A program made the position numbers and the translations under genes. This document shows positions 29,427 through 38,883 of a stretch of 64,000 nucleotides of DNA, piece after piece (within the stretch, counting starts at the first letter, position 1; each line of letters starts with the position of its first letter). The stretch lies in the NCBI GenBank assembly GCA_030424865.1, contig JAUHVR010000005.1, positions 124,001 to 188,000 of the forward strand. Reading direction: 5' to 3'. The notes under the pieces were generated by a model. The model was not told the origin of the DNA. It did not search any database and worked only from the letters and a program-made list of their open reading frames with translations. Source of the DNA: Alphaproteobacteria bacterium. GTDB lineage: Bacteria; Pseudomonadota; Alphaproteobacteria; Rhodobacterales; Rhodobacteraceae.

Positions 29427-30425
29427 ATGATGCAATTCACGACAAAGGCCGTCGCCTTGGCCGCGCTTGCCGTAACAGCTTTCGCACCGGCGCCAAGCAT
29501 GGCGGATGAAGAAAGCGCAGGACACTATGGAATGGTTGTATTCCTGCGTGGATCGGAGTTCTTCAATTGGTCCTATGCCGGGTTCCAGGACGCCGCCGCC
29601 ACGGTGGGCGCAACCACCGAACTGCAAGGGCCCGCAGACTGGGATGCTTCGGCAGAAGCGCGCGCCGTGGACCAACTGGTTGCAAAGGGTGTGGACGGCA
29701 TTGCGGTGACCGCAGGAGATGCGGAAACGCTTGTCTCTTCGATCAATGCCGCGATGGCCGCCGGTGTTCCGACGCTGACATTCGACAGCGACTCGCCCAA
29801 CAGCAACCGCCTGCTGTTCGTCGGCACGAACAACTACAACGCAGGCTGCGCCGCAGGCCGGGCTGTGGCCGAGATGCATGGCGACAACGCGCGCGTCGGG
29901 GTCTCGCTGATCCCCGGACTGGATTCCATCAATGCGCGTCTCGCCGGTTTCACCGAATGCATGCAAGAGATGGCACCCGGTGCCCAGATCGTGGCCGAAG
30001 TCAATGACGAAGGCGATCTTCAGCGGGCCGAAACCGTCAACACCGCGATGTTGCAGGCAAACCCCGAGATCAACGTCATCTTCTGCTCGCATGGCAACCC
30101 GGCCACGGGTGCCCTGGCCGCAACGCGGAATGTGGGCCGGTTCGATGGGCCGAACAAGGTTGACGTGATGGCCTGGTCGATCGATGTGCCGATCCTTCAG
30201 GGGATCGAGTTCGATGAGTACACCGCGACCGTTGCACAGAACCCCTACATGATGGGCGTCATGTCGTTCTTCATGCTCTATTCGGCGGCGAACCCGACAC
30301 AGTTTGACAGCCTGTCAAACCCCGGCTTCGGTCATGTCCCGACGGCTGACGTCGACACCGGCGTGGCGATCCTGCGCAAGGGCGATCCTGCCATTCAGGC
30401 CTTCCTGAGCCCCCCGCAAATCTGA
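29427..30425 (+). CDS. Periplasmic sugar-binding protein (type I, ribose family)
   Basis: Solute-binding protein, 332 residues, starting at ATG 29427 behind GGGAGG. A Sec signal peptide (MMQFTTKAVALAALAVTAFA, cut near SMADEES) leads to a mature Peripla_BP_4-type domain beginning HYGMVVFLRGSEFFNWSYAG. The pattern VDQLVAKGVDGIAVTAGD and a second lobe with NVIFCSHGNPATGAL are characteristic. Like many binding-protein genes it is followed by a stable hairpin (30442-30471) that should set it apart from the enzyme genes downstream. The ligand is unknown. Confidence 0.92.
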   Translation: MMQFTTKAVALAALAVTAFAPAPSMADEESAGHYGMVVFLRGSEFFNWSYAGFQDAAATVGATTELQGPADWDASAEARAVDQLVAKGVDGIAVTAGDAETLVSSINAAMAAGVPTLTFDSDSPNSNRLLFVGTNNYNAGCAAGRAVAEMHGDNARVGVSLIPGLDSINARLAGFTECMQEMAPGAQIVAEVNDEGDLQRAETVNTAMLQANPEINVIFCSHGNPATGALAATRNVGRFDGPNKVDVMAWSIDVPILQGIEFDEYTATVAQNPYMMGVMSFFMLYSAANPTQFDSLSNPGFGHVPTADVDTGVAILRKGDPAIQAFLSPPQI

Positions 30426-30441
30426 TCACGACCGAATGGGC

Positions 30442-30471
30442 GGGCCGGGTCTCGGTTTCCTCACCCGGCCC
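30442..30471 (+). terminator. Hairpin after the first binding-protein gene
   Basis: GGGCCGGGT (30442-30450) pairs with ACCCGGCCC (30463-30471) around a 12-base loop, 17 bases after the stop. No T run follows, so it is more likely a partial terminator or mRNA stabiliser that lowers expression of the downstream enzymes relative to the binding protein. Confidence 0.6.
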
Positions 30472-30502
30472 CCAACTCAGCGGCTTGGAGCACTATGAAG
30501 CC

Positions 30503-31240
30503 ATGCACTTATCAGGAAAATCAGCAATCCTTACCGGAGCAGCCGGCGCCATCGGCAGGGCAACCACCCAGGCTCTGGTCTCCCGCGGGGCATATGTCCA
30601 TCTATTGGATCACGATCAGAGCGGATTGGATGAGCTTGCAAAGGCCTATGCGGGCTCTGTCGATCCTGTTCACATCGACCTGGGCGACCCGGCCCAAATC
30701 GACGGCGTGATCTCGTACATTCGCGAAAGGTCGCAGATCGAGATCGTGGTGAACAATGCGGGCATTCTGAACAACAAGAAGCTTGCAGAAACCAGCACTC
30801 AAGAAATGCACAGGGTCCAGTCGGTCAACCTGGATGCGGCGCTGCAGATCACGCGCGGGTTCGTGCCCGACATGGAGCAGGCAGGTTGGGGGCGCGTTGT
30901 CAATGTCAGCTCTTACGCGTCCAAATGTGGCGGACTGACCGCCGGAACGGCTTATACAATTTCAAAGACCGCGCTCATTGGTCTTACCTTTTCCACGGCC
31001 CGGGAGTTCGCGGGAAAAGGCATCACGGCAAACGCGATTTCACCAGCCTACGTGATGTCGCCCATGGTGTCGGAACAACTGGATGCGGCGCAACGCAAGG
31101 CTCTGCTCGACCTTATTCCCGTCGGCAGATTTTGCACCCCGCAAGAAGTGGCCCACGCGATCCTTTTCCTCGTCTCGCCCTTGGCAGGCTTCATTACCGG
31201 CGAAGTGCTGGACATGAACGGGGGGCTGCAGTTCGACTGA
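30503..31240 (+). CDS. SDR oxidoreductase, sugar/deoxy-sugar dehydrogenase candidate
   Basis: Short-chain dehydrogenase, 245 residues from the ATG at 30503; a TTG at 30485 is the alternative. It has TGAAGAIGRATTQAL, NNAGILNNK, the catalytic serine in NVSSYAS, YTISK as YxxxK, and the ending GEVLDMNGGLQ. In sugar clusters such enzymes oxidise aldoses or 2-keto-3-deoxy-sugar acids (for example 2-keto-3-deoxy-L-fuconate dehydrogenase). Context supports that kind of role, but the substrate cannot be read off. Its stop overlaps the mutarotase start (TGATG). Confidence 0.82.
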   Translation: MHLSGKSAILTGAAGAIGRATTQALVSRGAYVHLLDHDQSGLDELAKAYAGSVDPVHIDLGDPAQIDGVISYIRERSQIEIVVNNAGILNNKKLAETSTQEMHRVQSVNLDAALQITRGFVPDMEQAGWGRVVNVSSYASKCGGLTAGTAYTISKTALIGLTFSTAREFAGKGITANAISPAYVMSPMVSEQLDAAQRKALLDLIPVGRFCTPQEVAHAILFLVSPLAGFITGEVLDMNGGLQFD

Positions 31241-31563
31241 TGCGATATGCCATGGTGATCGGCCTGCATGCCGACAAAGTAGAACACTACAAAGAGCTTC
31301 ACGCCGCCGTCTGGCCGGATGTCCTGCGCGCGATCAGACAAAACGGCGTGCGCGACTTCAGCATCTTTCTCAAGGAACCCGAGAACCTGCTGTTCGGAAC
31401 CTTCCTGCACGAAGGCGACTACACCGAAGCCGCGCGGCGCATTGATGCCGAGCCCGCCGTCCAGCGTTGGTACCAACTGACAGAACCCTGTCAAAAGCCG
31501 ATGCCACACCGGGCGGAAGGGGAATGGTGGTCCTTCATGGATTGCGTCTTCCACACCGAGTAG
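31240..31563 (+). CDS. Rhamnose mutarotase family protein (COG3254), divergent paralogue
   Basis: Small protein of 107 residues in the RhaM family, which interconverts sugar anomers. The general-base histidine is kept (His21), but the position of E. coli Tyr41 is Phe40 and the paired tryptophans read RWYQ. The copy in the rhamnose operon (1752-2066) keeps all of these. Family members with such changes occur in clusters for other 6-deoxy sugars, especially L-fucose, so a sugar other than rhamnose is likely. It overlaps the SDR stop. Confidence 0.85.
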   Translation: MRYAMVIGLHADKVEHYKELHAAVWPDVLRAIRQNGVRDFSIFLKEPENLLFGTFLHEGDYTEAARRIDAEPAVQRWYQLTEPCQKPMPHRAEGEWWSFMDCVFHTE

Positions 31564-31624
31564 CGGCGCCCGTCCGGGCGCGCGGCAGAACCAAGCAAAT
31601 CAAGACAAGGAAAGGGCAATTCGC

Positions 31625-32599
31625 ATGAAACATCGCAAGATTGGCGCGACAGATCTGCTTGTGCCCGAATTGGGGTTCGGGTGCGGTGCGATCGGAAACC
31701 TTTACCGCGCCGTGGATCACGAAACGGCCCACGCAGTTCTGCAAGCCGCCTGGGATCATGGGATCACCTACTTCGATACAGCACCTTATTACGGTCACGG
31801 GCTGTCCGAGCGCCGTCTCGGTGACTTCCTTAGAACGAAATCCGGCTGGATACTCTCCACGAAGGTCGGAAAGCTCTTGTCTCCCGTTCGCGCCGGCGCG
31901 GTGCCAGACCACGGTTTTGCGGACCCCCTGCCCTTTGACGTGTCCTACGACTATTCCGGCGAGGGGATTCTACGCTCTTTGGAGGCCAGTTATCATCGCC
32001 TCGGCCTTAGCCGGATTGATGTCGTGTGGGTGCATGATTTGGAACCCAAAACCCACGGGGCAGCCTACCAAGACCATCTTCAGGCGTTCCTGTCCTCCGG
32101 CATCCGCGTTCTGGAAAAGCTGAAGGCAGACGGAACCATTCGCGCCTATGGCCTGGGCGTGAACGAAGTGTCGCCCTGCCTCGATGTCCTGCGCGCGACA
32201 GACCTCGACGCGATCCTTTTGGCCGGTCGCTACACCTTGCTGGACCGAGGTGCCGAGGCCACCCTTTTGCCAATCTGCCGGGAACGGAATGTCAGCCTTG
32301 TGATTGGCGGCGTCTTCAACTCCGGCATTCTGGCGACCGGCACCAAGCCGGGTGCCGTTTTTGACTATGGCCCGGCCCCTGCCCCCATTCTTGAACGCGT
32401 CAAGGCAATGGAGGGGATCGCGTCACAGCACGAAATCGCTCTGGCGACGGCCGCGCTCCAATTTCCTTTGCGGGATCCGATCACCGCCAGCGTTCTTTTG
32501 GGCACGGCAAAGGTCAGTTCCTTGCAACGCAATATCGAGGTCTTCGACCACGTCATTCCAACAGGGTTTTGGGAGGCTGCGACGCATCATGCCATGTGA
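31625..32599 (+). CDS. Aldo/keto reductase, L-fucose / D-threo-aldose dehydrogenase-like
   Basis: Aldo/keto reductase, 324 residues. The catalytic tetrad is visible: Asp and Tyr in YFDTAPYYGHGLSE, Lys in ILSTKVGKLL and His in VWVHDLE. The length and the ILSTKVGKLL/PFDVSYDYS pattern fit the D-threo-aldose 1-dehydrogenase (L-fucose dehydrogenase) branch, which oxidises an aldose at C1 to a lactone. An SMP-30 type lactonase at the end of the cluster (39880) could open that lactone. A 61-base gap with AAGG separates it from the mutarotase. Confidence 0.85.
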   Translation: MKHRKIGATDLLVPELGFGCGAIGNLYRAVDHETAHAVLQAAWDHGITYFDTAPYYGHGLSERRLGDFLRTKSGWILSTKVGKLLSPVRAGAVPDHGFADPLPFDVSYDYSGEGILRSLEASYHRLGLSRIDVVWVHDLEPKTHGAAYQDHLQAFLSSGIRVLEKLKADGTIRAYGLGVNEVSPCLDVLRATDLDAILLAGRYTLLDRGAEATLLPICRERNVSLVIGGVFNSGILATGTKPGAVFDYGPAPAPILERVKAMEGIASQHEIALATAALQFPLRDPITASVLLGTAKVSSLQRNIEVFDHVIPTGFWEAATHHAM

Positions 32600-32711
32600 A
32601 CACATCCCCTCTGAAGCCCCCCTGAATGCCCATCATACGTCCCCCTGCAAGGCAGCGGATGCGACCCTGCAAATTTGCCCGCGCGCGGGCTTTGGATCTT
32701 AGGAGAAAGCA

Positions 32712-33926
32712 ATGCAACAAACATGGCGCTGGTTTGGTCCGGGTGACAAAGTTTCGCTGACAGATGTCCGGCAGGCAGGTGCGACCGGCATTGTCACGGC
32801 CCTGCATGATCTGCCCAACGGGGCGGTTTGGTCGAAATCCGACATTCAGGCCCGGCAGCAGATCATCGGAAGGTCATCTGACGGCAAGGAAACGGGCCTG
32901 AACTGGTCCGTTGTCGAAAGTCTTCCAGTGTCCGAAGACATCAAGCGCCAGTCAGGTGAATGGCGCGCGCATCTGGACAGCTACAAGACAAGCCTGCGGA
33001 ACCTTGGCGCCTGCGGCATCCGGACGGTGTGCTACAACTTCATGCCGGTTCTGGATTGGACGCGCACGGACGTGCGGTTCACCCTGCCAAACGGCGCGCG
33101 CTGCATGCGTTTTGATGCAATCGATTTCGCGGCATTTGACATCTTTATCCTGAAGCGGCCAGGGGCCCGCGAGGATTTCCCCGATGATATCGTGGACGCC
33201 GCACAGCACCGGGTGCGCCAGTTCTCGGATGCCGACAAACAGCGTCTTGTGGACAACATCATTTGCGGACTGCCCGGTGCCGAAGAAGGCTACACGCTCG
33301 ACGCACTTCGGGCGCGTCTCAAAGACTACGCGGGCATTGACCAAGCCAAACTGCGCGCGCATCAGATCGACTTTCTGTCCGAGGTCATCCCGGCAGCCGA
33401 AGAGGCCGGTGTAAACCTGTGCTGTCATCCCGACGATCCGCCGTTTGGCCTGTTGGGACTGCCCCGGATTATGTCGACCGAGGAAGACTACAGCCGTCTG
33501 GTCGAAGCCGTCACATCAAAGGCAAATGGCATAACGCTGTGCAGCGGGTCCATGGGCGTCAGGGTGCAGAACGATTTGCCCGGAATGGTCGATCGTTTGG
33601 GGCCTCACATCCATTTCATCCACCTGCGCAACGTCCACCGCGAGACCGAAACGCTTCCAAACAGTTTTTACGAGGCCGCGCATCTGGAGGGGGCAACCGA
33701 CATGGTCGCCTTGATCGCAGCCATTCTGCGAGAGGAAGCGCGCCGCAGGGTCGAGGGACGCGAGGATGCCTCTATCCCCTTCCGGCCCGATCACGGGCAA
33801 GACATCCTGACGGATCTGGAGACGGATACCCAGCCCGGGTACCCCGCCATCGGACGCCTGAAAGGGTTGGCGGAACTGCGCGGCATCATCGCGGCGCTGT
33901 CCGGCAGCCAGATGGCGGCGGCATGA
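32712..33926 (+). CDS. uxuA: Mannonate dehydratase
   Basis: UxuA family, 404 residues, full length: converts D-mannonate to 2-keto-3-deoxy-D-gluconate. Recognisable stretches are MQQTWRWFGPGDKVSLTD at the start, GIRTVCYNFMPVLDWTRTD, LCCHPDDPPFGLLGLPRI, ITLCSGSMGV and IPFRPDHGQDIL. The cysteine and histidines in these segments bind the metal. The downstream dehydrogenase overlaps it (ATGA), as expected for a fructuronate-mannonate step pair. No uronate isomerase (uxaC) is seen in the window. Confidence 0.93.
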   Translation: MQQTWRWFGPGDKVSLTDVRQAGATGIVTALHDLPNGAVWSKSDIQARQQIIGRSSDGKETGLNWSVVESLPVSEDIKRQSGEWRAHLDSYKTSLRNLGACGIRTVCYNFMPVLDWTRTDVRFTLPNGARCMRFDAIDFAAFDIFILKRPGAREDFPDDIVDAAQHRVRQFSDADKQRLVDNIICGLPGAEEGYTLDALRARLKDYAGIDQAKLRAHQIDFLSEVIPAAEEAGVNLCCHPDDPPFGLLGLPRIMSTEEDYSRLVEAVTSKANGITLCSGSMGVRVQNDLPGMVDRLGPHIHFIHLRNVHRETETLPNSFYEAAHLEGATDMVALIAAILREEARRRVEGREDASIPFRPDHGQDILTDLETDTQPGYPAIGRLKGLAELRGIIAALSGSQMAAA

Positions 33927-35392
33927 CCGTGCCAAGGGAACAGGCCATGAGGCTACGTACAGCCCTTGAAGGTGTTGGGATCCTGCACCTTGGACTGGGC
34001 GCGTTCCACAAATCTCATCAGGCCGTCTACACCCATCAAGCGCTGCAATCCGTCGGCGGGGATTGGGGCATTCTGGCCGTCGCCCTGCGAAATTGCGCAA
34101 GCGCTGACGCATTGGCGGCGCAGGACCACAGGTACACCCTGATCCTGCGGGGCGCGTCCGGATCAACGGCGCAGACCATTGGCTCGATCAAGTCCACCGC
34201 CTGCCTGTCCCGAGAGCCGGATTTCGTGCTGGCGGCCTTGTGCGACGCGCGGATCAAGGTTGTCACGATAACCGTAACTGAAAAGGGATATGGGCTGCGG
34301 CTTCCCGATGGCGCGTTGGACATCGGGACCCCGGTGATCGCGCGGGACCTCGCAACCCCGGCCGAGCCCCGCGGCGTGGTCGGACTTCTGGTCGAAGCGC
34401 TTCGCCGGCGCAGGGCCGCGGGGCAAGCCGCATTTGCCATTGTCTCTTGTGACAACATCGCCTCGAACGGGGCCTTCCTGCGCAAAGGCGTCCTTGGGTT
34501 TGCATCGCGCCACGATCCCGCTCTGGCCAGCTGGATCGCCGCCAACGTGGCCTTTCCCGCGACAATGGTTGACAGGATCACACCCGCCCCGACCGAAAAA
34601 ACGTTCCTTGACGCCGCCCACCATGCAGGGGTCCGCGACAAGGCCGCGGTAGAAGCCGAAGCCTTCCATCAATGGGTCATCGAAGACAGTTTCCCGCAGG
34701 GCCGCCCCGCCTGGGAGGTCGCAGGCGCAGTTTTCACTGCGGATGTGGCACCTTATGAGAAAATGAAGCTGCGCATGCTGAACGGCGCGCATTCTTTGAT
34801 CGCCTATCTGGGGGTTCTGCTGGGCCATCGCCATGTGCGGGATGCGATGGCGGATCCGGACATTCTGGCGTCGGTCAAGCGCCATCTCGGCGCAGCGGCG
34901 GCAACGCTGAACCCGGGCCTGTCTGTCGACCTGCAGGACTATGCCGCGCAGTTGATCGCGCGCTTTCGCACCCCCGACATTGCGCATGAAACACGCCAGA
35001 TCGCCATGGATGGCTCACAAAAGCTGCCGCACCGGATCTATGCCCCGGCCAGTGACGCGCTCAGAGCCAAGCAGAGCATTCAGCCCTTTGCCCTGGCAAC
35101 AGCGGTCTGGCTGTACCACTGCCGGGGCCGCACGGACAGCGGAACGCAATACGATCTGATCGATCCGCGCGCGGCTGAATTGGCAAAACTTGCGACCTTC
35201 GCCCGGGCCGAGGATGCGGTCGATCATGCCAAGTCGGCTCTGGATCTTTTCCCTGCCGACCTTGCGACGCATCCCGACTGGACCGAAGCGGTTGTGCGCA
35301 GTCTGCAGGCCTGTCTGGACCACGGCGTCCGGCGCGCCCTCACCCTGCATCCGTCAAACATCCGGACACGAGAGGAGACTGCCATGCCCTGA
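33923..35392 (+). CDS. uxuB: Mannitol dehydrogenase family protein, probable fructuronate reductase
   Basis: Long-chain polyol/uronate dehydrogenase of 489 residues, NAD-dependent, cytoplasmic. The start at 33923 overlaps the uxuA stop. It shows LHLGLGAFHKSHQAVYTH at the N-terminus and the catalytic KxxxxNxxH as KLRMLNGAHS. Coupling to mannonate dehydratase favours D-fructuronate reductase (UxuB), feeding D-mannonate to UxuA. Sequence alone does not exclude a mannitol, arabinitol or tagaturonate dehydrogenase. Confidence 0.85.
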   Translation: MTVPREQAMRLRTALEGVGILHLGLGAFHKSHQAVYTHQALQSVGGDWGILAVALRNCASADALAAQDHRYTLILRGASGSTAQTIGSIKSTACLSREPDFVLAALCDARIKVVTITVTEKGYGLRLPDGALDIGTPVIARDLATPAEPRGVVGLLVEALRRRRAAGQAAFAIVSCDNIASNGAFLRKGVLGFASRHDPALASWIAANVAFPATMVDRITPAPTEKTFLDAAHHAGVRDKAAVEAEAFHQWVIEDSFPQGRPAWEVAGAVFTADVAPYEKMKLRMLNGAHSLIAYLGVLLGHRHVRDAMADPDILASVKRHLGAAAATLNPGLSVDLQDYAAQLIARFRTPDIAHETRQIAMDGSQKLPHRIYAPASDALRAKQSIQPFALATAVWLYHCRGRTDSGTQYDLIDPRAAELAKLATFARAEDAVDHAKSALDLFPADLATHPDWTEAVVRSLQACLDHGVRRALTLHPSNIRTREETAMP

Positions 35393-35474
35393 ACCGGGCA
35401 TGCGGGTCAGAAGGCCCCGAAACCAAAGCCTTCGCAACGTGGCGACGACCTACGCATCAATGGAGGAGAAACTT

Positions 35475-36479
35475 ATGATACGACATCTACAATTGTTCGG
35501 CACGGTTGCCGGAATGGCATTGCTGGCATCACAACCTGCAAATGCCGACACATCGGACATGCGCATCGCGTTTTCGAACAATTTCGCTGGGAACACGTTC
35601 CGGCAGGCCATGATCCGGTCTTTCGAAGAGGTGGCCGCACAGGCGGTGGCCGACGGCGTCATCGCCGAGGCCCGGGTGTTCAACACCTCTGAAAACTCGG
35701 CCACCGAGCAGGCGCAACAGATCCAGAACCTGGTTCTGCAGGGCTACAATGCGATTGTGCTGAATGCCTCTTCGGCCACCGCCCTGAACGATGTCATTCA
35801 GACCGCCTGCGACCAAGGCGTCGTGGTCGTCTCGTTCGACAACACAGTCACCGCAGACTGCGCGTGGAAAGTCGGCGTGGACTTCAACGCGATGGGTCAA
35901 TTGGAGGTCGACTATATTGCCGGGCGCCTCGACGGCGGCAATGTGCTCGAAATCCGCGGCGCGGCGGGCGATCCGGCGGATACGGCGATCCATTCCGGCA
36001 TCGCAGACGGACTGGCCCGGCACACGAATTTCGAGGTTGTCGGAACGGTGTTCGGTCAGTGGACGCAGACCGTGTCGCAGCGTGAAGTCGCGGGCATTCT
36101 GCCTGGCCTTCCGCAGGTCGATGCCGTTGTTACCCAGGGCGGTGACGGGTTCGGGGCGGCGCAGGCCTTCGAAGCAGCGGGCCGGGACGTGCCGATCATC
36201 ATCATGGGCAACCGCTATGACGAGTTGAAATACTGGGCCGACGCCAAGGCCGCGAGCGGCTATGAAACCATGTCGGTCTCCATCGCGCCTGGCGTTTCAA
36301 CGCTGGCCTTTTGGGTCGCGCAGCAAGCGTTGGGCGGCAATGATCTGCCCAAAGACATCACGGTACCGTTCCTCACCGTCGCGCAGGACGAGGTTGAGGA
36401 GGTGCTTGCAAGCACGGAACCCGGTGCCGTGGCCAACATTCTCTACACGGTCGAAGATGCGCAGGCCTTTGGTCAGTAA
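35475..36479 (+). CDS. Periplasmic sugar-binding protein, second importer
   Basis: Type I solute-binding protein, 334 residues. ATG 35475 follows GGAGGAG. A signal peptide (MIRHLQLFGTVAGMALLASQ, cut near ANADTSDM) is followed by MRIAFSNNFAGNTFRQAMI. The pattern IQNLVLQGYNAIVLNASSAT and VVVVSFDNTVTADCA is typical of the ribose/xylose family. It differs clearly from the binding protein at 29427, so the cluster may import two sugars or two forms of one sugar. It leads a second complete importer. Confidence 0.92.
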   Translation: MIRHLQLFGTVAGMALLASQPANADTSDMRIAFSNNFAGNTFRQAMIRSFEEVAAQAVADGVIAEARVFNTSENSATEQAQQIQNLVLQGYNAIVLNASSATALNDVIQTACDQGVVVVSFDNTVTADCAWKVGVDFNAMGQLEVDYIAGRLDGGNVLEIRGAAGDPADTAIHSGIADGLARHTNFEVVGTVFGQWTQTVSQREVAGILPGLPQVDAVVTQGGDGFGAAQAFEAAGRDVPIIIMGNRYDELKYWADAKAASGYETMSVSIAPGVSTLAFWVAQQALGGNDLPKDITVPFLTVAQDEVEEVLASTEPGAVANILYTVEDAQAFGQ

Positions 36480-36501
36480 CCCTCGGATCGCAGGTGCCGG
36501 G

Positions 36502-37956
36502 ATGCAAACGGACAAGATACGACCAGTGCTTCTTGACCTCACCGGTGTGGACAAGTCCTTTGGGCAAGTCCACGCCCTGAGCGGGGTGAGCTTGTCCTTG
36601 CATCAAGGTCTATGCACCGGGCTTGTCGGCCACAATGGGGCCGGCAAGTCCACATTGATCAATGTGATCGCAGGATTTTTGCCACCGAGCGCGGGGGATG
36701 TTGCCTTCGACGGTGTCGGGACGCTGAACCTGCTGTCCATCGACCAGCGCAGCGCACTGGGGATCCGGTGCGTTTTGCAGGAACTGTCGCTCTGCCCGAA
36801 CCTGACGGTGGCTGAGAACACGCAGCTTTTGCACCGACACCTCAGGGGCCGGGGCTGGCGCAGGAAGGCGGCGGATCTCATCATCGCAAAGCTTGATGAC
36901 ATCTTCCCCGGCCACGGGATCGCGCCGCATACCGAGTTGCGCAGGCTTCCGCTCGGCGCGCGCCAAATGGTCGAAATCGCCCGAGCCTTTACCCAAACGA
37001 CAACAGAAGTCAGGCTTGTCATCCTGGACGAGCCGACCTCATCGCTGGACACTCAATCTTCTGCTCAATTGCTCCGTTACGTCCGGACGTTCGTCGAGGG
37101 GGGCAAGAACTGCCTGTTCGTCTCTCACAAGATGGATGAAATCACCTCTGTTACTGACGAAGTCGTCGTGTTGAAAGACGGCCGGGTCGTGCATCAGATC
37201 GAAACGAAAGACACCAGCCGCGCCGAAATCGTTTCAAAGATGGGCAGCATCGACACGGATTTACGCGGTGCCTCGCAAAAGAAGACATTTGGCGGCAAAG
37301 ACAGCGACGGGATTGCGCTCGGCCTGCCGGCGGGTCCCGACATCCCGCCCCTAAGCTTGCGCCCGGGTGAAGTCATTGGTCTTGCCGGTCTTGCGGGGGA
37401 TGGCCAGACCGAAGCGCTTAAGTCAGTCCTCGCCCGCTACAAACGAAAATGCACTTTTGTGGCGGGGGACCGCGCCACCGACGGGGTGTTCCCGCTTTGG
37501 TCGATCAAACACAATACAAGCATTGGTGCGCTGCACAGTCTTTTGAGCAACGGCATCATCCGCAGTCAATCCGAAGCCAAGCTTGCAAATGACTGGAAAG
37601 ACAAAATCGGCATTCGCGCCTCTGGCATCGACGCAGACCTGACTTCGTTGTCGGGCGGGAACCAGCAAAAAGTGCTGTTTGCCCGCGCACTAGCCAGTGC
37701 CTCGGACATTGTCCTGATGGACGATCCAACCCGAGGTGTGGATGTCGGCACAAAACGGGAAATCTATCAGATCATCGAGGCAGAGGCCCAAACCGGCCGG
37801 TCCTTCCTGTGGTACTCGACCGAGTTTGACGAACTGACCTATTGCGACCGGGTCCTTGTTTTCTGTCAGGGCAAGGTCGCCGTTGTTCTGGAAGGTGCCG
37901 AGATCAATGAACAAAACGTCATCGCATTTTCCTTTGGCCAGAAGGTGAGCGCGTAG
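36502..37956 (+). CDS. Ribose-type ABC sugar transporter ATPase, second importer
   Basis: Two-domain RbsA-like ATPase, 484 residues from the ATG at 36502. Domain 1: GHNGAGKST, LPLGARQMVEIARAF and LVILDEPTSSLD. Domain 2 lacks a Walker A lysine motif (LAGLAGDGQTEALKS) but has LSGGNQQKVLFARAL and VLMDDPTRGVD. The linker region after residue 260 is more divergent than in the copy at 26895. It lies 22 bases after the binding-protein stop and 3 before the permease start. Confidence 0.9.
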   Translation: MQTDKIRPVLLDLTGVDKSFGQVHALSGVSLSLHQGLCTGLVGHNGAGKSTLINVIAGFLPPSAGDVAFDGVGTLNLLSIDQRSALGIRCVLQELSLCPNLTVAENTQLLHRHLRGRGWRRKAADLIIAKLDDIFPGHGIAPHTELRRLPLGARQMVEIARAFTQTTTEVRLVILDEPTSSLDTQSSAQLLRYVRTFVEGGKNCLFVSHKMDEITSVTDEVVVLKDGRVVHQIETKDTSRAEIVSKMGSIDTDLRGASQKKTFGGKDSDGIALGLPAGPDIPPLSLRPGEVIGLAGLAGDGQTEALKSVLARYKRKCTFVAGDRATDGVFPLWSIKHNTSIGALHSLLSNGIIRSQSEAKLANDWKDKIGIRASGIDADLTSLSGGNQQKVLFARALASASDIVLMDDPTRGVDVGTKREIYQIIEAEAQTGRSFLWYSTEFDELTYCDRVLVFCQGKVAVVLEGAEINEQNVIAFSFGQKVSA

Positions 37957-37959
37957 ATC

Positions 37960-38883
37960 ATGATCACGCTTCTGCAATATCGCGTGCTTTTGCCGCTCGT
38001 CACACTGATCGCCCTGACGGGGACGATTTTCATTCTGCAGCCGCGCACCATGTCCTATTTCGGGCTGAGCCTGCTGTTTTCGTTCATCCTGCCGATCGCT
38101 TTGGCAACGGTCGCCCAGATGTTTGTCATCGCGGTCAACGAGATCGACCTGAGCATCGGCGCCTATGTCAGCTTTGCCACCGTAACGGTTGTGACCTATC
38201 TGGACACCGATCCCGCCATTGCCGTTGGCCTTCTTCTGGGGGCCATCGCGCTGCACACGGCGGTCGGGGCGCTGATCCAACTGTTCCAGATGCCGTCGAT
38301 CGTGATCACCCTTGGCATGTCGTTCTTCTGGGGCGGGTGCGCCTTGATGGTCCGGCCGCTTCCCGGCGGGCATGCGCCGGACTGGCTCACAGCGATCGTC
38401 AAGGTCAAAACACCCTTTGTGCCTTTCCCGATCCTGGCCTGCGTCGTGCTCGCACTTCTGCTTCACCTGCTCCTGATGCGATCTGCGGTGGGCACGATCT
38501 TCAGAGGCACAGGCGGCAATGAGCGCGCCATCCGCAATGCCGGCCTGTCGGTGACCGGGATCAAATCTGCCATGTTCTTTCTGAGCGGCCTCTTCGGTGT
38601 CCTGTCAGGTGTGGTGCTAGCCGGTCTGATCGTCTCGGCCGACGCAGATATCGCGTCGAACTACACGTTGCTGTCCATTGCGGCCGTGATCCTTGGCGGA
38701 GGGTTGTTCGTGGGCGGCATCGTATCCCCGACAGGGGCGGTCATCGGAGCGGCAACGCTTACTCTGGCCGCCTCTTTCCTGTCCTTCATCAATGTTCCGG
38801 CGGATTGGCAAACCGGAGCCCAGGGTGCGATCCTGATCATCGCGCTCGCACTTCGTGGGATTACAGAGCGCTATGAACACTAG
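37960..38883 (+). CDS. Ribose-type ABC sugar transporter permease, second importer
   Basis: RbsC-family inner-membrane permease, 307 residues. The characteristic VNEIDLSIGAYVSFATV lies in the second helix region and GGGLFVGGIVSPTGAVIGA near the end. It starts 3 bases after the ATPase stop and overlaps the next permease by 11 bases, so the two permeases are probably made in fixed ratio and form a heterodimer. Confidence 0.88.
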   Translation: MITLLQYRVLLPLVTLIALTGTIFILQPRTMSYFGLSLLFSFILPIALATVAQMFVIAVNEIDLSIGAYVSFATVTVVTYLDTDPAIAVGLLLGAIALHTAVGALIQLFQMPSIVITLGMSFFWGGCALMVRPLPGGHAPDWLTAIVKVKTPFVPFPILACVVLALLLHLLLMRSAVGTIFRGTGGNERAIRNAGLSVTGIKSAMFFLSGLFGVLSGVVLAGLIVSADADIASNYTLLSIAAVILGGGLFVGGIVSPTGAVIGAATLTLAASFLSFINVPADWQTGAQGAILIIALALRGITERYEH

